NCBI RefSeq assembly: GCF_017875645.1
Contig: NZ_JAGGMR010000001.1
Span: 2,108,001 to 2,172,000, forward strand
Direction: 5' to 3'
Length of the DNA stretch: 64,000 nt
From: Nocardia goodfellowii
GTDB lineage: Bacteria > Actinomycetota > Actinomycetes > Mycobacteriales > Mycobacteriaceae
The stretch's first letter is position 1. Every line of letters starts with the position of its first letter. This document shows, piece by piece, positions 19,539-25,593 of the stretch. The position numbers and the translations under genes are program-made. The notes under the pieces were generated by a model. That model was not told where the DNA came from and did not search any database. It worked only from the letters and a program-made list of their open reading frames with translations.

Positions 19539-19964
19539 ATGGCCTCCCTCTCCGATCCGAAGGTGCGCGACTTCCTCGCGCACGCCACCCGCACCGGCAA
19601 AGTCGCCTTCGTCGCCTCCGACGGCCGCCCGATCGTGACGCCGGTGTGGTTCATCGTCGAAGACGACACCATCGTCTTCAACACCGGCAAGACGACCGCC
19701 AAGGGCAAGGCCTTCGCCCGCGACAATCGCATCGCCCTCTGTGTCGATCTGGAAGAACCGCCGTACGGTTCCGTCCAGATCCAGGGCACCGTCACGCTGT
19801 CCGAGGACCCGGCGGAACTCCTGCGCACCGCCACCGAGATCGCCGGCCGCTACATGGGCGCCGACCGCGCCGAGGAGTTCGGCAAACGTAACGGTGTTCC
19901 CGGCGAACTCGTGGTCCGTCTGCACCCGACGAAGGTCATCGCCGCCTTCGACGCGACCGCCTAG
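19539..19964 (+). CDS. PPOX-class F420/FMN-dependent split-barrel protein
   Basis: A 141-residue flavin/deazaflavin reductase-like protein (pyridoxamine-phosphate-oxidase fold). Visible family features are the N-terminal helix L-S-D-P-K-V-R-D-F-L, the strand V-A-F-V-A-S-D-G-R-P-I-V-T-P-V-W-F, the basic T-G-K-T-T-A-K-G-K cofactor-phosphate region and the C-terminal strand V-V-R-L-H-P-T-K-V. The length and motifs resemble mycobacterial Rv1155-type F420-binding enzymes. Cofactor choice cannot be settled by eye. The substrate is unknown. It is likely transcribed alone from a leaderless promoter. Confidence 0.87.
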   Translation: MASLSDPKVRDFLAHATRTGKVAFVASDGRPIVTPVWFIVEDDTIVFNTGKTTAKGKAFARDNRIALCVDLEEPPYGSVQIQGTVTLSEDPAELLRTATEIAGRYMGADRAEEFGKRNGVPGELVVRLHPTKVIAAFDATA

Positions 19965-20016
19965 CCGCTCGGGAAACCCGGATAAGCCCGCCCCCGGATA
20001 CGTTCGCCGGGCTGCA

Positions 20017-20022
20017 TAGACT
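20017..20022 (+). promoter_or_regulatory. candidate -10 box of a leaderless promoter
   Basis: TAGACT fits TANNNT and ends 6 nt before the cobM ATG, with no Shine-Dalgarno between. Confidence 0.5.
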
Positions 20023-20028
20023 GCCCGC

Positions 20029-20784
20029 ATGACCGTGCACTTCATCGGGGCCGGGCCGGGCGCCGCGGACCTGCTGACCGTGCGAGCGGTCGAGCTGCTG
20101 CGTACCTCGCCGGTCTGCCTGTACGCGGGCACCTACCTGGATCCCGAGGTGCTCGCGCACTGCGCTCCCGGCACCGAGTTGATCGATACCCAGCACCTGG
20201 ACCTCGATGAGATCATCGAGCACCTGGTGCACGCGCACGGCCGCGGCATGGACGTGGCCCGGCTCTGTTCGGGTGATCCGTCGATCTACTCCGCGCTGAC
20301 CGAACAGGCCCGTCGCCTCGACGCCCATGACATCCCCTGGGATGTCACGCCCGGCGTCCCTGCCTACGCCGCCGCGGCGGCGGCGCTCGGCACCGAACTG
20401 ACGGTCCCGGAACTCGTGCAGTCGGTCGTCCTGACCCGGACCCAGGCCCGCTCCACCGCGATGCCCTCGACCGAAGCGCTCGCGAACTTCGCCCACACCG
20501 GCGCGACCCTGGTTCTGCACCTGGCCATCACCCGGATCCGGACCCTCGCCGCCGAACTGGTCGCCGACTACGGCCCCGACTGCCCGGTCGCCGTCGTCTA
20601 CCGCGCCAGCCAGCCGGAGCAGATGATCCTGCGCGGTACCCTCGCCGACATCGCCGATCAGGTCGAGGCGGCCGGTCTCCGCCAGGCCGCCGTCATTGTG
20701 GTGGGCCGAGCTCTGACTCCGGCCCTGGCCTGCGCCCAGTCCCATTTGTACGACCCGGGCCGGAACCGTTCCGCCGCCCGCTGA
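20029..20784 (+). CDS. cobM: precorrin-4 C11-methyltransferase
   Basis: A 251-residue SAM-dependent tetrapyrrole methylase that methylates precorrin-4 at C-11 to give precorrin-5 in aerobic cobalamin synthesis. The N-terminus V-H-F-I-G-A-G-P-G-A-A-D-L-L-T-V-R and L-Y-A-G-T-Y-L-D are diagnostic of CobM/CbiF, as are R-L-C-S-G-D-P-S-I-Y-S-A and V-T-P-G-V-P-A-Y-A-A-A-A-A. It stands apart from other cobalamin genes; cobF lies 18 kb away in this window. Confidence 0.95.
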   Translation: MTVHFIGAGPGAADLLTVRAVELLRTSPVCLYAGTYLDPEVLAHCAPGTELIDTQHLDLDEIIEHLVHAHGRGMDVARLCSGDPSIYSALTEQARRLDAHDIPWDVTPGVPAYAAAAAALGTELTVPELVQSVVLTRTQARSTAMPSTEALANFAHTGATLVLHLAITRIRTLAAELVADYGPDCPVAVVYRASQPEQMILRGTLADIADQVEAAGLRQAAVIVVGRALTPALACAQSHLYDPGRNRSAAR

Positions 20785-20789
20785 TTCGC

Positions 20790-21173
20790 TCAGAAGAAGG
20801 AAAGGACCGCGGCGTCGAACTCGTCGGTCGCCGGGATGGTGACCGGCGGACGGTAGTCGCTGCCCCGCACGTGCTGCACAAAGGTCTCCGGAAATGCCAG
20901 CCGGTAATGGGTGAGGTAGTGGATCGAGTCCACCCGCCAGATCCACCGGCCATCCGAGATCAGCGAGGGCCCGCCGGGGATCACCGTGCTGTTGTCCACG
21001 AGATCCACCACGTCCTCGAGCACGTCGAAAACCGGTGTGCCCGCGCGCATATACCCCAGGATCTGCTGCTGATCCGTCAGCGCGCGCACCGCCTGCGACT
21101 CGCGCAGCGAGGGCAGATGCTCCTTCCCCTGATACATCTCCCGGTAGATCCCTACCGTCCCCAACCCGGCCAT
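20790..21173 (-). CDS. conserved hypothetical protein
   Basis: A 127-residue soluble protein I do not recognise. The N-terminus M-A-G-L-G-T-V-G-I-Y-R-E-M-Y-Q-G is followed by a helical segment and an acidic stretch (V-F-D-V-L-E-D-V-V-D-L-V-D), then W-I-W-R-V-D-S-I-H-Y-L-T-H-Y-R. It has no signal peptide, membrane segment or catalytic motif. The ATG at 21173 is preferred because GGAGGGG lies about 9 nt upstream; in-frame GTGs at 21176/21179 and an ATG at 21191 are alternatives. It ends 5 nt from the cobM stop, convergent. Confidence 0.6.
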   Translation of the reverse strand: MAGLGTVGIYREMYQGKEHLPSLRESQAVRALTDQQQILGYMRAGTPVFDVLEDVVDLVDNSTVIPGGPSLISDGRWIWRVDSIHYLTHYRLAFPETFVQHVRGSDYRPPVTIPATDEFDAAVLSFF

Positions 21174-21216
21174 CACCACAATCCCCTCCATCGACCGATC
21201 TTGTGCGCCCCCGAGG

Positions 21217-21774
21217 CTAGCGCTGCCCTCGGCCGGACGCCAGCGTGCAAAGTTCGTCCACCGACCACTGATCGTCGGCGTGTGCACCGTGTTTCGAGGC
21301 CACGACGCGGCCGTCGGGTGCGATCAGAAAATCCGCGGGCAGACCGAGTCGTCCGCCTTCGGGTTCGCTCGGCGGCGCGATCTCCCGCTTGCGCGCGACC
21401 GCGGCGAGGGTGTGCACTACGCCGCGGAGGATGGCGGGCCAGGCGCGGGGGTCGAGCAGGGCGCGGCGACCGGACTCGACGCCGAACTCCCGATACAGCG
21501 CCCGGTCCGGGTCGGCGATGAAGTCGAGCGGGAAGTCGTCGGTGTACTTGCGCAATTCCGCTGCGCTGGAATGGAATACGACGACCTCACGGATGTTCGC
21601 GGCGGTGATCTCCGCGTGCCGGTTGACGATCGAGCGCAGGTGCAGGTTGCATACCGGGCAGCCCGCGAAGCGCCGGAACTGCAGGTGCACAAGGCAATCC
21701 GGATCGGGGATGGATACCTGTACGCCGGTGACGGTGGTCAGTGCGCGGCGGGACACGGTGGTGGGCAGGGACAT
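21217..21774 (-). CDS. thioredoxin-fold peroxiredoxin-like protein (AhpC/TSA type)
   Basis: A 185-residue thioredoxin-fold protein. The redox motif is C39-P-V-C42 in the segment F-R-R-F-A-G-C-P-V-C-N-L-H-L-R, which matches peroxiredoxin-like AhpC/TSA proteins. Other family marks are V-V-V-F-H-S-S-A-A-E-L, F-I-A-D-P-D-R-A-L-Y-R-E-F-G-V and P-A-D-F-L-I-A-P-D-G-R-V. A reductase or peroxidase role in the cytosol is likely but unproven. It is divergent from a TetR gene and shares a 78-nt promoter region holding two palindromes, so it is the probable TetR target. Confidence 0.83.
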   Translation of the reverse strand: MSLPTTVSRRALTTVTGVQVSIPDPDCLVHLQFRRFAGCPVCNLHLRSIVNRHAEITAANIREVVVFHSSAAELRKYTDDFPLDFIADPDRALYREFGVESGRRALLDPRAWPAILRGVVHTLAAVARKREIAPPSEPEGGRLGLPADFLIAPDGRVVASKHGAHADDQWSVDELCTLASGRGQR

Positions 21775-21795
21775 GGGAAGCCTTTCGACGAATGT

Positions 21796-21816
21796 TAGGT
21801 GTACGACGTACGCCTA
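21796..21816. promoter_or_regulatory. candidate TetR operator 1
   Basis: A 21-bp near-perfect palindrome: arms TAGGTGTACG and CGTACGCCTA around a central A, with one mismatched pair. It is nearer the thioredoxin-fold gene. Confidence 0.6.
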
Positions 21817-21828
21817 CAACCAGTATGC

Positions 21829-21843
21829 GCGTACCTTGTACGC
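21829..21843. promoter_or_regulatory. candidate TetR operator 2
   Basis: Perfect arms GCGTAC and GTACGC around CTT. The GTAC cores match operator 1, and the site overlaps the predicted -10 box (21839-21844, TACGCT) of the TetR gene, giving a simple way to autorepress. Confidence 0.6.
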
Positions 21844-21852
21844 TGTCAACCC

Positions 21853-22470
21853 ATGCCCCGCCCCCGCTCGCTGACCACCGCCGACCTGGCTACGGCGGCC
21901 CTGGCCGTGCTCGACCGCGAAGGCCTGCCCGGCTTGACCATGCGCGCGGTCGCCAAGGAACTGCGCGTCGCCACCATGGCGCTGTATCGCTATGTCCCCG
22001 ACCGGGATCGGCTCGAGGTCCTGGTGGTCGACCAGGTCCTCGGCGGCGTCGACCTGTCCGTCCCGCCCGGCGACTGGCGTGACCGGCTGCGGACGCTGCT
22101 GGACCGGATGCGCGTCGCCGTCTCCGCGCATCCGGCGGTGGTCCCGCTGGTCATGCGCCACCGGCAATCCGCCCTGGCGACCCTGCACCTCATCGAAGCC
22201 ATGCTCGGGGTCCTCGCCACCGCCGGCTTCACCGGACGCGACCGAGTCCTGGCTCAGCGCACCGTGATCGCCTATCTACTCGGTTTTCTGCAGAACGAGC
22301 ACTACGCGGCCCTGAGCGGCCCCGGCACCGCCGCCATGGCGGAGCTCGTGGCCGCCGACTACCCGTATCTCACCGAGACCGCTGCCCAGGCCCGCCGGCT
22401 CACCGCCACCGAGGAGTTCCACGGCGGCCTGGACATCGTGCTGCGCGGCCTCACCCCGCCGAGCGGCTAG
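21853..22470 (+). CDS. TetR family transcriptional regulator
   Basis: A 205-residue TetR regulator. The HTH spans about residues 8-50 (T-T-A-D-L-A-T-A-A-L-A-V-L-D-R-E-G-L ... V-A-K-E-L-R-V-A-T-M-A-L-Y-R-Y-V) and the C-terminus resembles TetR_C_1 (tetracycline-repressor-like) domains. The start ATG lies 8 nt after a TACGCT box, suggesting a leaderless mRNA; an earlier in-frame ATG at 21799 would place operator DNA inside the gene and is rejected. Likely targets are itself and the divergent thioredoxin-fold gene. Confidence 0.88.
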   Translation: MPRPRSLTTADLATAALAVLDREGLPGLTMRAVAKELRVATMALYRYVPDRDRLEVLVVDQVLGGVDLSVPPGDWRDRLRTLLDRMRVAVSAHPAVVPLVMRHRQSALATLHLIEAMLGVLATAGFTGRDRVLAQRTVIAYLLGFLQNEHYAALSGPGTAAMAELVAADYPYLTETAAQARRLTATEEFHGGLDIVLRGLTPPSG

Positions 22471-22471
22471 T

Positions 22472-23584
22472 TCACGCGAGCGGAATGGTGGCGGCCATGG
22501 CGTGCGCGCCCGCGTCGTTGAGGTGCATGCCGTCACCGGAATCGAACTCGGGCCGGATGAAGTCCGGGCGCGCGGGGTCGGCGACGGCGGCGGCCACATC
22601 GAAGATCGCGTCGAAAACATCGGTGGCGCGTAGCCATTCGTTGACGGCCCGGCGGGTGGGCAGGGATTCCTCGATCGGCAGACCCGGATATACGCACCCG
22701 GCGTAGGGCCCGATGGTGGCGGCGTGGATGGTCAGGCCCGCCGCGTGCGCGCGCTCGGCCAGCTCGGTGAATCCGGCGATCAGCTCGGCCGCCGTGGCGG
22801 AGGGCTGGCCGGCCATGCCGCCGAGAATCAGGTCGTTGATGCCGAAATTGACCAGCACCCGGGTGACGCCCGGGACCGCGAGCACGTCGCGATCGAAGCG
22901 GGCCAGGCCGGGCTCGCCCACCTCGGTGGTCAGCAGCCGGTTCGCGGCAATGCCCTGATTCACCGCCCACCCGTCGGTGAGGCGTTGGTTGAAATAGTCG
23001 ACCGAGCGGTGATTCGCGCCGAGGGTGGTGCCCACGCCTTCGAACCAGGAATCGCCGAAGGCGACGATCACCGGGCCGTCGGCGCGGACATCGACACCGG
23101 TCACGAAGAACCGTGCCGGAATCTCCTCGATGTCGCTCGGGGCGAGCGCGGCAGTCTCGTTTCCGGTTGTCAGGTAAGCGATTTCGATGGGCTGATGCGA
23201 AAAGGTCGCGAGCCCGGTCGGTTCGGGCAGGTAGATGCTCAGCAGTAGATCGGTCCCCGCCGTGACGACCAAGTCGACCGGATCGGAGACCGCCTCCTCG
23301 CCCACGGGGATGACCAACCGGTCGGCGCCGTCGAACAGCACCGGCCGATCGGTCTCGGCCACGATCTCCGCGGCGACCTTTCGCTCGGCCACTCGCACCG
23401 CGCCGACCACGAGCGGCTCGCGGCCGTAACGGTTGGTCAGCCGCACCCGCAATTGTTCGCCGCCGCCCGCCAGGCGCAGCACCTGGCGCAGTGTCTGGTC
23501 GGCGAACGCCCGCGAGTCGGCCAACTTGATCTGTTCGTAGGGGCTGATCACAGCGGACCGGAACCCAGCAACCCAGTTGGACAT
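22472..23584 (-). CDS. SGNH/GDSL-family hydrolase
   Basis: A 370-residue esterase with a jelly-roll-like N-terminal region (about 1-165) and a C-terminal SGNH hydrolase domain. Catalytic features are G-D-S179-W (block I), the block III N-F-G-I-N-D, and D351-x-x-H354 in D-G-M-H-L-N (block V). No signal peptide is seen, so it is cytosolic or non-classically exported. The ATG at 23584 has GGAGG 5 nt upstream; the ATG at 23596 overlaps that signal and is rejected. It is divergent from the MarR gene and shares a long dyad. Confidence 0.87.
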   Translation of the reverse strand: MSNWVAGFRSAVISPYEQIKLADSRAFADQTLRQVLRLAGGGEQLRVRLTNRYGREPLVVGAVRVAERKVAAEIVAETDRPVLFDGADRLVIPVGEEAVSDPVDLVVTAGTDLLLSIYLPEPTGLATFSHQPIEIAYLTTGNETAALAPSDIEEIPARFFVTGVDVRADGPVIVAFGDSWFEGVGTTLGANHRSVDYFNQRLTDGWAVNQGIAANRLLTTEVGEPGLARFDRDVLAVPGVTRVLVNFGINDLILGGMAGQPSATAAELIAGFTELAERAHAAGLTIHAATIGPYAGCVYPGLPIEESLPTRRAVNEWLRATDVFDAIFDVAAAVADPARPDFIRPEFDSGDGMHLNDAGAHAMAATIPLA

Positions 23585-23600
23585 CGATGCCTCCATTTAT

Positions 23601-23657
23601 TTGACGTGAGGAATATTGCTTAGACAAGTTTCTACCGAGAGATGTTCCTCGTGTCAA
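23601..23657. promoter_or_regulatory. long inverted repeat between GDSL hydrolase and MarR genes
   Basis: Arms of 16 nt, TTGACGTGAGGAATAT (23601-23616) and ATGTTCCTCGTGTCAA (23642-23657), match at 13 of 16 pairs around a 25-nt A/T-rich centre. They are candidate MarR sites for both divergent promoters. Confidence 0.55.
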
Positions 23658-23681
23658 CTATCCGCGTAGCAATGAGTGCGG

Positions 23682-23687
23682 TAGGTT
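23682..23687 (+). promoter_or_regulatory. candidate -10 box of a leaderless promoter
   Basis: TAGGTT fits TANNNT and ends 6 nt before the MarR ATG at 23694. No Shine-Dalgarno is present. Confidence 0.45.
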
Positions 23688-23693
23688 GGCGGC

Positions 23694-24158
23694 ATGGACC
23701 TCTTCGACGATCCTCGACTGACCGTCGCGGGCCTGCTGTTCGAGGCACAGGACGGTTTGCTGAAGAAGCTGGAGCCCGCATGGAAGGCGGGCGGACTGTC
23801 CGGCCTCGACCTGAATGCCCTGCTGCGCCTGAGTCGTTCGCCCGGACGACGGCTGCGCATGACCGATCTGGCACGTCAGACGTCGTTGTCCACCAGTGGC
23901 GTCACCCGCCTGGTGGACCGGCTCGAACGCGCCGGACTGCTGCGGCGGGAACTGGATCCAGCTGATCGCCGCAGCTCCTACGCGGTGCTCACCGAGGCCG
24001 GCGAACAACGGGTCACCGAAGTGCTGCCCGCCTATATCGCGGCCATCGAGCAGTGGTTCACCGGATTGCTGACCCCCGCGCAGTTGGACGGTTTGACCTC
24101 CGCGTTGCGGATCATCCGGGACCGGGTGAATCCGGAGGCGACGGTCCGGACCGATTGA
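23694..24158 (+). CDS. MarR family transcriptional regulator
   Basis: A 154-residue MarR regulator with the winged-helix core: L-R-M-T-D-L-A-R-Q-T-S-L-S-T-S-G-V-T-R-L-V-D-R-L-E-R-A-G-L (about 55-83) and the wing R-R-E-L-D-P-A-D-R-R-S-S-Y-A-V-L-T-E-A-G. Helices at both ends would form the dimer. Neighbouring candidates for control are the divergent GDSL hydrolase and the epoxide hydrolase 49 nt downstream, both of which have palindromes in their promoters. The ligand is unknown. Confidence 0.9.
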   Translation: MDLFDDPRLTVAGLLFEAQDGLLKKLEPAWKAGGLSGLDLNALLRLSRSPGRRLRMTDLARQTSLSTSGVTRLVDRLERAGLLRRELDPADRRSSYAVLTEAGEQRVTEVLPAYIAAIEQWFTGLLTPAQLDGLTSALRIIRDRVNPEATVRTD

Positions 24159-24159
24159 G

Positions 24160-24199
24160 TTCCTACTTAGGAACGGATCCGTCCTAGGCCGTTCCTAAG
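24160..24199. promoter_or_regulatory. nested palindromic operator before the epoxide hydrolase gene
   Basis: Perfect 11-bp arms CTTAGGAACGG (24166-24176) and CCGTTCCTAAG (24189-24199) enclose 12 nt. A second perfect dyad, TTCCTA-CT-TAGGAA (24160-24173), shares the left arm. TTCCTA-type half-sites thus occur three times. The right arm covers most of the -10 box, so a bound protein would block the promoter. Confidence 0.6.
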
Positions 24200-24201
24200 C
24201 T
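24196..24201 (+). promoter_or_regulatory. candidate -10 box of a leaderless promoter
   Basis: TAAGCT ends 6 nt before the ATG at 24208 and overlaps the right palindrome arm. Confidence 0.45.
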
Positions 24202-24207
24202 CGAATC

Positions 24208-25359
24208 ATGAGCAACGAGATCAAGCAATTTCGTATCGACATCCCCCAGCAGCGGCTCGATGATCTGCGCGCTCGGCTCGACCACGTGATCTGGCCCGCG
24301 CCGTTGCCGGGAGACGACTGGGACACCGGCGTGCCGACCGCGTGGCTGCGCGACATGGTGGACTACTGGCGCACCGGCTACGACTGGCGCGCCGAGGAGG
24401 CCCGGCTCAACGCCTATCCGCAGTTCACCACCGAAATCGACGGGCAGACAATCTATTTCCTGCATGTCCGGTCGAACGAGCCGAACGCGGTGCCGTTGCT
24501 GCTGACCCACGGCTGGCCCGGGTCGGTGGTCGAATTCCTGGACCTCATCGGACCTTTGACCGATCCCGCGGCGCACGGGGGCGACCCGGCCGATGCGTTC
24601 CACGTGGTGATTCCCGCGCTGCCGGGCTTCGGCTTCTCCAGTCCGGTGCGCGACAACGGCTGGCCGATGAGCCGGATCGCCGCCGCCTGGGCGGAACTGA
24701 TGGATCGGCTGGGCTACGAGCGCTATGGCGTCCAGGGTGGTGACATCGGGGCCGGCGTCAGCCCGGAAGTGGGCCGCGTCGCGCCCGGCAACGTGATCGG
24801 CGTGCATGTCAACGGAAACCTCGGCTTCCCCGAATTGCCGCTGCCCGACGCGGAACTGGCCGCACTCACCGACCTGGAACGCGACCGGGTCAGCCGCATC
24901 GAGACGTTCATGAACGAGGAATTCGGTTATATCGCGATCCAATCCACCCGGCCGCAGACGCTCGCCTACGGACTGGTCGACTCGCCGGTCGGGCAGCTCG
25001 CCTGGATCATGGACAAGTTCCGGGAGTGGACCCACCCGCGAAATGTGGCCCCCGACAAGATCATCGACCGCGACCGCCTGCTCACAAACGTCATGCTGTA
25101 CTGGTTGACCGGCACCGCGGGCTCGGCCGCCTTCGTCGGCTACGCGCAGGGCCAGCCCTGGGGTCCGCCCCAGCGGAACTCGGGCATCCCGACCGCCGCC
25201 ATCGTGTTCGCGCACGACGTCGGCATCCGCCGCTTCGCCGAACGGGAGAACACCATCACCCGCTGGACCGACGTCGACCGTGGCGGCCACTTCGCGGCGC
25301 TCGAGCAGCCGCAGCTGCTGCTCGCCGACGTGCGCGAGTTCTTCCGCGATCTGCGCTGA
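24208..25359 (+). CDS. epoxide hydrolase (EHN-type alpha/beta hydrolase)
   Basis: A 383-residue epoxide hydrolase with the N-terminal EHN domain (about 1-105, containing R-L-D-D-L-R-A-R-L and the W-R-x-x-Y-D-W-R-A-E-E motif) and an alpha/beta hydrolase fold. Visible catalytic features are the oxyanion H-G-W-P-G-S, the nucleophile D179 in Q-G-G-D-I-G-A, and the C-terminal histidine in D-R-G-G-H-F-A-A-L-E. Such enzymes open epoxides to diols in detoxification. The promoter carries nested palindromes next to the MarR gene, so induction by the epoxide or a precursor is plausible. Confidence 0.92.
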   Translation: MSNEIKQFRIDIPQQRLDDLRARLDHVIWPAPLPGDDWDTGVPTAWLRDMVDYWRTGYDWRAEEARLNAYPQFTTEIDGQTIYFLHVRSNEPNAVPLLLTHGWPGSVVEFLDLIGPLTDPAAHGGDPADAFHVVIPALPGFGFSSPVRDNGWPMSRIAAAWAELMDRLGYERYGVQGGDIGAGVSPEVGRVAPGNVIGVHVNGNLGFPELPLPDAELAALTDLERDRVSRIETFMNEEFGYIAIQSTRPQTLAYGLVDSPVGQLAWIMDKFREWTHPRNVAPDKIIDRDRLLTNVMLYWLTGTAGSAAFVGYAQGQPWGPPQRNSGIPTAAIVFAHDVGIRRFAERENTITRWTDVDRGGHFAALEQPQLLLADVREFFRDLR

Positions 25360-25428
25360 TCCGGCGTGTCGGCGCGGGCACAGGCGCACACTCGAAGGGC
25401 AGGACAGTGGCCATCAGGAGTAGTAGCC

Positions 25429-25581
25429 ATGACCGAGCCGATGCGGATGACCGACGACCATCGCGAAGAATTCTGGCGGCGTTGTGGATGGGCGCCGGAG
25501 CTGCCCGCTGAGCAGCGCCGCGACATCGAGCACCGTTGGGACGACCACTCCATCGATCTGGCGGAGTTGTTCGGCTGGTGA
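25429..25581 (+). CDS. small acidic protein of unknown function
   Basis: A 50-residue protein, too small for most gene finders. It is rich in D/E/R/W and reads like a folded helix pair (D-D-H-R-E-E-F-W-R-R-C-G-W ... E-Q-R-R-D-I-E-H-R-W). One cysteine, no signal peptide. AGGAG lies 8 nt before the ATG, which supports translation and this start over an upstream in-frame start at 25366. It follows the epoxide hydrolase by 69 nt. I recognise no family. Confidence 0.5.
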   Translation: MTEPMRMTDDHREEFWRRCGWAPELPAEQRRDIEHRWDDHSIDLAELFGW

Positions 25582-25593
25582 ACGTGACCCGTG

